Origin: Mallotus nudiflorus
Taxonomy: Eukaryota; Streptophyta; Magnoliopsida; Malpighiales; Euphorbiaceae
Assembly: GCA_947683625.1 (NCBI GenBank)
Contig: CANTUR010000906.1
Span: forward strand, 496,001-560,000
Direction of reading: 5' to 3'
Length of the DNA stretch: 64,000 nt
Shown: positions 55,070 through 64,000 of the stretch, in pieces
Layout of the letters: every line of letters begins with the position of its first letter
Position numbering within the stretch: the stretch's first letter is position 1
Program-made: the position numbers and the translations under genes
Notes under the pieces: generated by a model
What the model was told of the DNA's origin: nothing
The model's input: the letters and a program-made list of their open reading frames with translations, nothing else
Databases searched by the model: none

Positions 55070-56110
55070 CTGGTGAATTTGTTATACTCAGACGTACAGC
55101 GTTTTAAATGGCATATCATACTCGGTCGTATGATATTGATTATACTCGATCGTATAATCGATTGAGGATACATTGCACTCGGTCATACAATGCCGACTAC
55201 ACTCGATCGTATATTCTATTTTTAATAAGACACATCACACTCGATCGTATGATGTTGATTATACTCGGTCGTATAATCGATTGAGGAATACATTGCACTC
55301 GGTCGTACAATGCCGACTATACTCGGTCGTATAGTCTGTTTTTTATAAGACACATCACACTCGATCATATGATGCTGATTATACTCAGTCATATAATCGA
55401 TTGAGGAATACATTACACTCGGTCTACAATACCGACTACACTCGGTCGTATAGTCTATTTTTTATAAGAAACATCACACTCGGTCGTATAATCGATTGAT
55501 GATACATTGCACTCGGTCATACAATGCCGACTACACTTGGTCGTATAGTCTGTTTTTTATAAGACACATCACACTCAATCGTATAATGCTGATTAAACTC
55601 GGTCATATAATCAATTAAGGAATACATTGCACTCGATTGTATAATGCTGACTACACTCGGTCGTATAGTCTGTTTTTTATAAGAAACATCACACTCGGTC
55701 ATATGGTGTTGATTATACTCAATCGTATAATCGATTGAGGAATACATTGCACCCGGTCGTACAATACCGACTACACTCGGTTGTATAGTCTGTTTTTGAT
55801 AAGAAACATCACACTCGGTCATATGATGCTGATTATACTCGGTCATATAATCAATTGAGGAATACATTGCACTCGGTCGTACAATACCAACTACACTCAG
55901 TCGTATAGTCTATTTTTTATAAGACATATCACACTCGGTTGTATGATGCTGATTATACTCGGTCGTATAATCGATTGAGGAATACATTGCACTCGATCGT
56001 ACAATGTTGACTACACTCGGTCGTATAGTCTGTTTTTTATAAAAAACATCACACTCGGTCGTATGATGCTGATTATACTCGGTCGTATAATCGATTGATG
56101 AATACATTGA
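55070..56110. repeat. 120-bp satellite-like tandem array (about 8.5 units)
   Basis: Successive units start 'cattgcactcggtcgtacaa' near 55,170, 55,290, 55,410, 55,505, 55,625, 55,745, 55,865 and 55,985. Each 120-bp unit is built of four roughly 30-bp subunits sharing 'actcggtcgtat'. One unit is shortened to about 95 bp. Because 120 is a multiple of three, the minus strand reads a 40-residue repeat ('MYSSIDYTTEYNQHH...ECDVSY') through much of the array. Tandem repeats in the 3' region of Tat/Ogre elements are a known source of plant satellites. I regard the peptide frame as a by-product, but it is unusually open. Confidence 0.93.
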
Positions 56111-56232
56111 TAGTTTTAACCATTTCCTAAATTGCTAAACTATAAAGCTTTACAATTTAGGACTAAATTGCAAATAATCAAATGGACCTAAATGTAAATG
56201 AAAGTTGAAGGACCAAATAGGATATTTTCCGC

Positions 56233-56242
56233 TTTATATATT
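56233..56242 (+). promoter_or_regulatory. Candidate TATA box of the antisense PMD gene
   Basis: TTTATATATT is followed by a CT-rich leader (56,244-56,340) and, 140 bp on, an ATG at 56,382 with a splice-donor-like CAG/GTAGTT at 56,422. This is the usual plant promoter layout, oriented opposite to E3. Confidence 0.45.
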
Positions 56243-56381
56243 TCTTTCCTTCTTTTCCCGATCCATACTCTCTTTTTCCTATTCTTCTTCTCTTTTTTCT
56301 TTTCATTTTTTCTTGCTTTTCAAATTTTCTCTTTTCAATTAAACTTTCATCCGACATTCGATTTTGGATCTGTCTAATCTT

Positions 56382-58983
56382 ATGGCCCACCCACAACGTA
56401 GACTACGCGGGAGCAATTCCAGGTAGTTAGATCCCATCACTTTACATCCACATTTTTCCCAAAATGATTTGGGACTTCATGAAGATAAGGAGATATTTCC
56501 ATTGACCCACTTGCACCTCCACAGATGTTCTCAAGCTGGAAATGAGGAAAATTTCTTATCCCTGTTTTTAATTCTGCAATAAACATATTTATTTTAGTAT
56601 ATAAAATTAATATTTATATGCATGCAATTTAAAGTCTCTGTGAATTATGAAAAATTGACAAATTGAAATGAAAATGTGTTAAATTTCATTGGGATTTTCA
56701 TCAAAAGTCTGAATTTCTGGATTAAAATCCTAAATTTTCGACCAGAATTCTTCAATTTCTGACTAGAAATTAAGAAATCCGATCGGATTTCTAGATTTCT
56801 AATCAGAAATCTAGATTTCAGATTAGAATTCTAGATTTCCAATCAAAAATCTAGACTTCTGATTTATTTATTAAAAAGAAAAAGAAAAAAGATGTAAAAA
56901 TTAAAAATTTAGGAAAGAAAATGATCCTGTTGTTTCTGCATTTTTTAGAAACCCCTGAAATTCTCGACCTGTTTTTACTTGGTGCTAGAGTTGTTTCATG
57001 ACTTGTCTGGAGAGGTAGCACAACATGTCTGGGCATCTAGCTTTCAACGCTTTGCTGCTACTTTACCGACTGCTCAGGGTAGGTCATATCACTATTCCCT
57101 TTTTGCACTTATCAAGAGATGGATGGACACTACTCACACCTTCCACACACGAGTGGGCGAGCTGACTATTTCCCAGATGAGCTTTTCTGCCATTACCGGG
57201 ATTGCATTCAGAGGTTCCCTGGTTCCTTTTGATATCCATTACTGCACTCTTTCGGAGGATGCTAAGAGTCGTTACATCCATGACCTACTTGGATTCATTC
57301 CAGCATGGAAGAAATGGAAGAACGTGCTTCTTTCCTCCCTTGTACAGGGTTTTAAGAGACTACCCACCACTACACCTCGCCAGATTCTCCAGAAGGCGAG
57401 ATGTTTCTTATTGATTCTACTCGGCACTACCCTCTTTTGTGAGACTGGTCATGAGGTTAGCATCGCTCTTTTTGGCTCTCTTCAGGATCTTTCTAGGGTC
57501 TCTACTTTGGATTAGGGGTCTACAGCACTTACTTATCTTTACTATAGATTAGATACTATTTGTAGAGGTGATGTGACGATGTGTGGCTTCTGGCATGTCT
57601 TGCATGTATGCTCCTTATCCCTTTTTATCTTTTCACTTACTTCTACCTTCCCCTCTTTATTTCCTTCATCTTCCCCTTTTCAGATTTAGGGTATTGAGAC
57701 TGGAGTGATTCGAGGTTTCAGTACTATCAGCTCTGACAGGAGTCTTCCCCTGATGCAGAGATGCGGTTCTTCTCATCTTGCCAGCATTAAACATGATTTA
57801 TAGACTTATCGGGATCAGTTGAACTCCTTAGAGTGGGACCTGGTAAGAAAATTTTAACTTTTAGTATTTCACCAATTATAGAAGTTGAACAAATTTACAT
57901 CAAAACGAATGAGTTTGCAAGTTAGATCAGATTAGTTGGCTGGTGCTAAGGACATTCAGTGATATGAGTTTATGATTACAACTATGAGACTTAAGACTAT
58001 AAGAGTTCTGTTTCCTGGTTATGGCTGCCAGATGTGGTATCTTGGTGAGCATGTTTATCACTGTATGTGGGACCTTCCAGGAGATGCATCCCTTCTTCTA
58101 TTCCTCTTTCGATGTTACGGAGTAGCAGCATGACTGGCCCGGAGCTTAGAGCTGCTCTTGAGGGATATGACGCTTCGACGATGCTTGAGCGTTCTCGTCA
58201 TTATCAGAAGTATATTCGAGAGAACCTCTTAGAGCAGTTTCCTATGGACCCATCTGAGGTATGCTTTTTCTCACTACTTTACTCCAATTCTCTCATCATT
58301 ATTGACATTTGATTCTCTATATAGTTTGAAAGAGTCCCTGATGTTGCTATGGAGGAGACTAAGGATGGTACTGAGGAGATTAACCAGGAGGTTAAGCCTA
58401 TTCCTCCTAGTGAGACTCCTCATGGTGAGGCTCCCTCAGGTATTATTCTGGGTGATATGCCCCCATTTGATAGGTCGATGTATTATTGGGCTCCTATGGT
58501 ACAGACTCCTGTTGAGCGACACATGTATTTTGATACAACTCATATTCCTAGATTCTCACCTCCTGATGCTTCTTATGTAAGTTCGATTTGCTTCCTAGCC
58601 ATTCCTGCACAAACCTGCACTTATTGCTGAGTTAGTAAAATTTATTTTACAGGTCCCTAGGACACAGACGGAGTATTTGTATGGAATCGCCTCTTCCCAG
58701 AGATTATTTACTATGCAGATTACAAACACTTTAAGGGTTAGTATTCACAACAAATATGCAAATGTTTGCATGCTATGCATGATATACATGGTTATAACTA
58801 TTTTCTGATGTAACAGAATTTCGTCGGGGATCTGGAGCGTGAGAATGAGAGGTTTCGACGATAGCTTGCTAGTCTTGGTTTCGATAGACACGATGCCGGG
58901 ACCTCTATGCCCCCAGATTAGGGTGACAATCCGTCTAGAGAGTGGAGCCCTTGGCCAAACACTGGAGCTCAAGAGGACTGACT
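56382..58983 (+). pseudogene. Antisense gene 1 of E3: plant mobile domain (PMD) protein, disrupted
   Basis: Plus-strand exon-like blocks match the plant mobile domain shared by MAIN/MAIL-type nuclear proteins and some transposons. The largest (about 56,949-57,606) has 'FALIKRWMDTTHTFH', 'AITGIAFRGSLVPFD' and the hallmark D-x-G-S-T-A-L-T-Y-L-Y, with TAG where Trp belongs. The next blocks read 'GIETGVIRGFS' (from 57,686), 'GYGCQMWYLGEHVYHC' (about 58,020-58,066), 'GPELRAALEGYDASTML' (58,139-58,189) and 'MPPFDRSMYYWAPMVQTP' (58,458-58,511). A short coiled-coil-like end has 'DLERENERFRR', and the stop is at 58,981-58,983. Several GT-AG introns (for example 58,260-58,323 and 58,578-58,652) look intact. 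A first exon 56,382-56,422 ('MAHPQRRLRGSNSR') is tentative because its phase does not join cleanly. About six premature stops, all TAG or TGA. Host PMD proteins act in silencing and development; the role in the element is unknown. Confidence 0.75.
56703..56860. repeat. Eight 20-bp near-palindromes (array 1 of the antisense region)
   Basis: About eight units of 20 bp, for example 'gaaatccgatcggatttc' (perfect palindrome, near 56,773-56,790) and 'gatttctaatcagaaatc'. Every unit centres on a variant of CGATCG or TAATCA. The array lies between the putative first and second exons of the PMD gene. Confidence 0.85.
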
Positions 58984-59104
58984 TTCTTTAAGCATTGTAT
59001 TATTGTGACTGTATTTTGAGATATTTCATGACTATCTTCTTTTATGCACCATAGACCTTTATTTTGGACCAAACTGTAATTTCCTTTTTTTTTTGGCCGG
59101 CGTC

Positions 59105-59190
59105 CTAGATTTCTAATCGAAAATTTAGAATTCTGATCAGAATTATAGATTTTCGATCGAAATTATGGGTTTTCGATTAGAAATCTTGGT
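59105..59190. repeat. Four 20-bp near-palindromes (array 2 of the antisense region)
   Basis: Units such as 'gatttctaatcgaaaattta', 'gaattctgatcagaatt' and 'gattttcgatcgaaatt' occur at 20-bp spacing. The array sits between the PMD gene end and the TATA box of the DUF7745-like gene, about 80-165 bp upstream of that box. Confidence 0.85.
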
Positions 59191-59270
59191 TCTGCTTCAT
59201 TCCTTTTCCTTTTTTGACACAAATTCAGTCCAAACGTAATCCTAATCCTTTCTGTATTTGATTTGCGGCC

Positions 59271-59277
59271 TATATAA
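59271..59277 (+). promoter_or_regulatory. Candidate TATA box of the antisense DUF7745-like gene
   Basis: TATATAA within 'cggcctatataagaacc' lies 61 bp upstream of the ATG at 59,332, giving a short leader of about 30 nt. It is a strong plant TATA match, oriented opposite to E3 gag-pol. Confidence 0.55.
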
Positions 59278-59331
59278 GAACCAAAAACCATAAGACTCAT
59301 ATACTGCATTCATTCTATTCTTCGCCTCTAT

Positions 59332-60598
59332 CATGACACAAGCCACGCTTATTTTGGTGAGGAAACTTCTCAAAACCCTTAATGGAGATAATTAGAATCA
59401 ACTTCTGCCCTTTCATGCCAAACCATTAAAGTCCTTTCAACATTTGAAGATAGACAATAATTTCTTACATGCTGCTGCCACTTTCTGGGATGCCAAGGAT
59501 CACATATTTAGATTTAATGGGCAAGAGTTATGTCCCCTAATAGAGGAGTTTGTTGCTATTATAGGATGTTCACTAAGTTCAACTACTACCATTGCTCTCC
59601 CAGACCTTGAAATAGAGTTCCCCAATAGATTAATAGCATTCTTTGATATGCCCCTAGATATTATCTACATGCATGCACGTAATGCTAAAACCATCAATCT
59701 TCCCTTTCTGATTTCCTCTTGTGAAACTAGAGATAAAACTAGTACTGCTTGGATTAAAACTGTTGCATTTTGCCGATATGCTCAGTTTCTGCTAGTATCT
59801 TTTCATGGAGATGCTAATGTAAAAATTATAAGTATCTTGGAATAGGTAGAAACTGGAGCTAATCCCGTGCCTGTCATAATTGCTGAAACTATCATTGGGT
59901 TAGATAATTTCAAAGTTCAAAACCAACTCTCAGACAATCTGCTTCTCCTTCAGGTATATAACCCTTTTTTGTTTAGCTTAGCCGCCCTTTTAGGTTTTCA
60001 ACTTAGCTCTTTTTTTTTTAGATTTGGTTACAATAGAAATTGAGTCTGCTTGATGCCCCTCCCAATGCTTTTACTTATCAACCTCATCATCTACAATCCA
60101 TTCCTTTGAAGATAAAGAATAAACATACTAGAGATCAATGGGTTGATTAGTTAAAAGGCATTTCTGATATTGAGATTACTTGGATCTGTCCTTAGTGGAG
60201 ATTAAAATTTATGACCATCAACGTGTATGACAACTGTGTCCCTATTCTTGGATTATACTCTTCGACCTTTCTTTCTCCTTTACGCCTCTGCCGTCAGTAT
60301 GGTCGCCCTCAATTCATTGATGTTGTTGTAACTAACTTTGAAGGTTTCCTCCTAAGGTAAGACTTCTTGGACAAGGTGAAGAACTTGTGGCCTCATAGAG
60401 CTTTGGAACACAATTTATGCCTAAATGCTAACATGACTACTGATGACAACTACAAGACTTGGGTTACTATACAATCTACATAATCACTAAAACTTATCAA
60501 GTATAAAAGGACTCAAATATTTTTAGATGAGTTAAGAAAGAAACAAAAATACAACTAGTGGTCTCATAAGTCTGGTTTCTTATGTTTTATTTTTCTTT
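59332..60598 (+). pseudogene. Antisense gene 2 of E3: DUF7745-like protein, disrupted
   Basis: It starts with an ATG ('MTQATLILVRKLLKTL') and runs, with stops, through 'ATFWDAKDHIFRFNGQELCP' and 'LIEEFVAIIGCSL', the typical beginning of the plant DUF7745 family. A GT-AG intron at about 59,954-60,021 leads to 'DIEITWICP' stop 'WRLKFM', 'VPILGLYSSTFLSPLRLCRQ' and 'YGRPQFIDVV', also family hallmarks. The tail contains 'TDDNYKTWVTIQST'. Premature stops are TAG (five or more) and TAA, several where Trp or Gln is expected. The biochemical function of DUF7745 is unknown; members are often near PMD-like and retroelement sequence. I name the family from memory of its motifs. Confidence 0.6.
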
Positions 60599-60699
60599 AA
60601 GTCTTTGTGTCTTATAATAAAGATAGAATATGCAATATTCAACAAAAATGTCTTTTCAATTTATTTCATTATCCAAGGCAAAAATGAGTACATTTATTA

Positions 60700-60875
60700 C
60701 ATCACATGACACAACTCCTGTTATCAACTAGTCCTTTCAGATTTTCTAACTGAACATTTTTCCTCTCATTTTCATTTCCCTATCTTTTGCCTGATAAGCC
60801 CTTTACGGGTTTTCTAAACAGCGGGAATGTCCTAACTTTTGCCTAACCAACCTTTTCAGGTTTTCTAATTAGCGA
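60700..60875 (-). repeat. E3 post-pol direct-repeat motif
   Basis: Plus-strand copies 'cttttgcctgataagccctt' and 'cttttgcctaaccaaccttt' (60,785 and 60,839), each followed by a 'gggttttcta' or 'aggttttcta' segment, with a third partial copy 'gtcctttcagattttctaac' at 60,731. It matches the motif at 95-235 in E1. The stretch 60,599-60,700 has no other visible feature. Confidence 0.55.
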
Positions 60876-60887
60876 ACTCTTTTTTTT

Positions 60888-61662
60888 TCAAAGGTAGTAT
60901 TTCTTAAGGCGATCCAAGTTAATTGGCTCAGTGAACTCATTCCCTTCTAGATATGATATCTTTACAGCTCCCTTGGGCAGAATTGTCTTGACTAAATATG
61001 GCCCTTCCCAATTTGGTCTGAATTTTCCTCTCGGGTCAAACACCATAGTCTTTGCATGCTTTAATACCATATCTCTAGCTTTTATCTTTCCCAGCTTAAA
61101 TTTTTTATTGAATGCTCTTGCTATTCTCCTCTGATAAATCTGAGTGTGGAATAAAGCATCCATACTTTTCTCATCTAGTGATACAAGGCAATCAATCCTC
61201 TTTTGCATCCATTCACTCTCGAGGATCTTTGCTTCCATAACCACCCTCAAGGATTCAATTTCTATCTCTATGGGTAGAACTGCTTCACTACCATATACTA
61301 ACGAGAATCGAGTTTGTCCCATAGTCGTACGTGTTGTAGTTCTATATCCCCACAAAGCAAAAGGAAGGTGTTCGGACTAGTCCTTATGTGTCTTCACCAT
61401 CTTAGAGAGAATCTTCTTTATATTCTTATTAGCCGCTTCTACGACTCCATTAGCCTGAGGTTGATAAGGTGAGAACTTATAATGCTTAATCTTATATCTT
61501 TGTATCAACTCAGCGGTTTCTACCTGAAACTGAACTCCATTGTCCATCATAATATGATGCGGGACCCCAAACCTACAAATGAGGTTCTTCTCAATGAACT
61601 TTGCCATTATCTAGATTTTAGGGTGCTAAAGGATTTTGCTTCTACCCATTTTGAAAAGTAAT
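60888..61662 (-). pseudogene. E3 integrase, C-terminal two thirds
   Basis: On the minus strand 61,607-61,377 reads 'MAKFIEKNLICRFGVPHHIM', 'MDNGVQFQVE' (second catalytic Asp) and 'QANGVVEAANKNIKKIL' (Glu). A TAG replaces Trp after 'THKD', and 61,355-60,888 continues 'GYRTTTRTTMGQTRFSLVYG', 'RAFNKKFKLGKIKARDMVLK' and ends 'INLDRLKKYYL'. The C-terminal part is open for 155 codons. The N-terminal part lies on the far side of the solo LTR at 63,752-64,000. Confidence 0.88.
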
Positions 61663-63746
61663 TATAAGCACCCAATTTCAGGATGCAATTATGCACAATT
61701 ACAACGTAAGCCCCTATGATGAAATTTATTCAAAAATTGAACTTAGTTGTTGATTTTCTGGACTTTAAGGACTAAATTGCAACATTCTTTTAGGATTTGA
61801 TTGCAAATAAGTCATTTTAGGATCAGCATTGGTGTAATGTCGACCGGCATTGTGTAATGCCAATCGGCATTAGACAATGCCGATCAGCATTATACAATGT
61901 CGATCGGCATTGCACAATACCGATGCATAATAATTCCATTTTTTTATTTTTTTCGCATATTTTTCCTTATTTTTATCGATTTTTTCAGTGTTTTGATTGG
62001 TTGAAAATCCAAATTTTTATCTGATAAGGTTTTTTTTTAAAAAAAAAAGAAACATAGAAGATATTTTTTTTGAAATCAAAACAAACGCTATCTGATCTAA
62101 TCAGATAGGTCTATTCCTCGTTTGGAGGATGTTCAGTACACGCAGACTCTGCATTTAAAAGCAGAGTCTGCATGCGTGCTGGAAAGAGGTTTTTTTAAGG
62201 AGGTTTTTCTTTAGCTGGGGAGGCTAGGGCAGAAGGTTTTTTGGCGAGAGGATTTTTACAAACGGAAAAAAAGGCTTAGATTTCTCTGTTCTTTAAAAAA
62301 CCCTAACTTTTGCAGTTCATTTTAGGAAGGCGATACAACGATCTTTAGTCTCCAAATCAACACTGAGTCAATTTCATCGGTGAAAATCCTAATCTAAGGG
62401 GCCAAAAAAGGGCATATGCACAGCATTCACTTTTTCTTTCTTCTCTTCTGTGATTTTTATTCATTTCGTTAATTATTTTATTATTTAATTTCACTACTAA
62501 TTTAATTGTTTTTTTTTGTTTTTTTTATGGATTGAGGAGGAGGATACCACTTGTGTTTAATTGAACAGAAGATCCATGGAATGCCATGGATGAACCTGTA
62601 TTGTTTTAATAATAGTTTTTAGGATTTTAATTGTTGTTCTGCATTTTTGTATCCGATGTAATTTATTTTAATTACTAGGTGTATAATTATTTAATTTTAA
62701 TTCTGTACGTAGTCTGTAATAGCCCCAGTAGTGGGAATAGTGAAAGATTTAAATTTATGTACTTTAAAATTGATTAGTAATTAGGTTCAATTGAGTAAAA
62801 ATTAATTAAAATTAATGGTGGCTTTAGTTAAATTAGGGTTTGCATGTAATTAATTTAGGGTTTTTTTAAAAAAATCACTGTAATGTTTGTTTGACCTATT
62901 TTTTGTGTTTTATTTAGTTTGGACTTATTTTTTTATGTTTTTATGTTTTAGGCCCCAAGCCCACGTTTAGGTCTAACCTACTTAATAAATAGGCTTAAAA
63001 AATGATTTAGGTTTTTTTAATAATTAAAATCAATTTAGGCCCATTAGGTTAATTAGATTTTAGGCCTGCTTAATTAATTAAAATTGTTTAGACTTAGTTC
63101 AGCTCATTTAATTACATTTCTTTTAAAATAAATAGACCTAGGCCCACATTTCATTTAAAATAAAACCAGATTAAGACTTAGGCCCACTAATTTAATTTCT
63201 TCTTTAAAATTGAATAGACTTAAGCTCATATCTTAGAAAGACTAAAAAAATTTATATTTAGGCTCATTAATTAATAAAATGTAGGCCCACTTTTTCTATT
63301 TCACTTGTAAATAAAATGTAGATTTAGCTAACTTATTTAAGTAAAATTAACATAGTTTAGACTTAGGGACAACGTGATCTTGAGTGCATTTTTTCTTGTA
63401 ATTTTATTGACTTATTGCCTTTTTGGGTAGATGGATGTTAATTAGGGTTTAATAAAATTGCATGTAATTAGAGGATGAAATAATCATTTATAAAATTATT
63501 CTAAATGAACACGAGACTAAGAGAAGTTAGTATTCCGTATCCAGAATCTCCTGGTTATGGTACTAATTTTCTTTTAGAGAATCGAGTACCACCAATCAAA
63601 TTGTCTCAATTATTACCCTGGGTGGCGACTCTTCATCTCCATGCCATGTCTTTGTGACAGTGGTTAGTGTGTTCTCTAAGGCCCTGAGCCTAAACAGTGT
63701 TGCGATTGCTAAAATCTTGGACACGCGCTAAACCCTGTTGTCTACA
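61663..63746 (+). repeat. Family-X solo LTR with perfect TSD GTAAT
   Basis: It starts 'tataagcacccaatttcagg' (first TG decayed to TA) and ends 'ccctgttgtctaca'. GTAAT flanks both sides (61,658-61,662 and 63,747-63,751). Length 2,084 bp with no internal domain, so it is a solo LTR inserted in E3 integrase. It carries five 20-bp palindromic units (61,826-61,925) and a PBS-like box at 63,621-63,640. Same family as the LTR at 49,454-51,623. Confidence 0.95.
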
Positions 63747-63751
63747 GTAAT

Positions 63752-64000
63752 CGATTATGACCACTATATATTTATGCCCGTTTGAAGCAGTTGGTTTTAC
63801 TTCCCCTATTATATCTATTCTCTAGGCTGCAAAGGGCCATGGAGATGTTAAACTATTTAGAACTGTAGAGGGAAGGTGATTGAGGTTCCCATGTATTTGA
63901 CATTGATAGCATTCTCTTACTATTCGGATACAATCCTTTTCCATGCTCCCCCAATAGTATCCCTATCGAGTAATCTTCTTTGCCAGAATTATCCCATTTA
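63752..64000 (-). pseudogene. E3 integrase, N-terminal part
   Basis: On the minus strand it reads 'ILAKKITR' stop 'GYYWGSMEKDCIRIVRECYQ', then 'CQIHGNLNHLP', the CxxC half of the zinc-binding module. Next come 'SPWPFAA' stop 'RIDIIGEVKPTASNGHKYI', holding the first catalytic Asp, and 'VVIIDY' at the LTR junction. The stop before RIDIIG replaces an expected Trp. It continues beyond the window edge. Confidence 0.85.

Larger units (their letters stand above)
52868..64000 (-). mobile_element. E3: Ty3/gypsy Tat-like element with two antisense genes, right part outside window
   Basis: Read on the minus strand from the right edge: integrase (interrupted by a solo LTR), the post-pol repeat, a region carrying two genes in the opposite (plus) orientation, a 120-bp tandem array, a polypurine tract and the 3' LTR ending at 52,868 inside E2 integrase. 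Extra antisense ORFs between integrase and the 3' LTR are known in Tat-group elements. gag, protease, RT and the 5' LTR should lie beyond 64,000, so the right target duplication cannot be checked. Confidence 0.87.

Noticed and set aside
55070..56110. Regular repeats suggestive of a CRISPR array
   Set aside because: The units are head-to-tail with no unique spacers, the period is 120 bp with 30-bp subunits, and the host is a plant; it is a satellite-like array in a retrotransposon.

Overview
The window is nuclear DNA of a flowering plant, most likely a eudicot. It is AT-rich, with GT-AG introns, plant-type Ty3/gypsy (Tat-like) and Ty1/copia (SIRE-like) retrotransposons, Mutator-like and PIF/Harbinger DNA transposons, MITEs and tRNA-derived SINE-like repeats. 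I cannot name the species. I see no bacterial operon, CRISPR array, rRNA gene or complete tRNA gene.

Layout. 1-9,087: decayed Tat-type gypsy element E1 on the minus strand (integrase at the left, 5' LTR at the right, left end outside the window). 9,927-13,182: the one clearly intact host gene, a seven-exon oligopeptide transporter (OPT family, 751 codons, minus strand) with a TATA box at 13,344-13,353. 13,360-18,100: AT-rich spacer with three MITE-like elements and SINE-like repeats. 18,145-23,790: leucine-rich-repeat receptor pseudogene (plus strand), split by a 3.8-kb Mutator-like element that itself contains a 1.9-kb Mutator-like element carrying a captured RNase H-like fragment. 24,114-29,945: a young non-coding LTR element (882-bp LTRs, initiator-Met PBS) plus a rearranged inverted second copy, forming a large inverted repeat. 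31,586-36,740: PIF/Harbinger remnant with its Myb/SANT-type ORF, interrupted by a 4.3-kb solo LTR with perfect target duplication AAAAG. 36,839-42,520: SIRE-like copia remnant, minus strand. 42,525-52,867: second Tat-type gypsy element E2, plus strand, damaged by an antisense LTR-plus-leader fragment at 49,196-51,623. 52,868-64,000 and beyond: third Tat-type element E3, minus strand, inserted in the integrase of E2. E3 has a 3' LTR, polypurine tract, a 120-bp tandem array, two spliced-looking antisense genes (a plant mobile domain protein and a DUF7745-like protein) and a disabled integrase interrupted by a 2.1-kb solo LTR with target duplication GTAAT.

How it fits together. Apart from the transporter, the window is a nested transposon landscape and nearly every element is defective. 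The most interesting object is E3: a gypsy element whose 3' region holds two host-like genes facing the other way, each with a candidate TATA box, next to a satellite-like array and arrays of a 20-bp near-palindrome that also recur in the LTRs of the related elements. Premature stops in these genes are almost all TAG or TGA where Trp or Gln is expected, as C-to-T decay of methylated DNA would produce.
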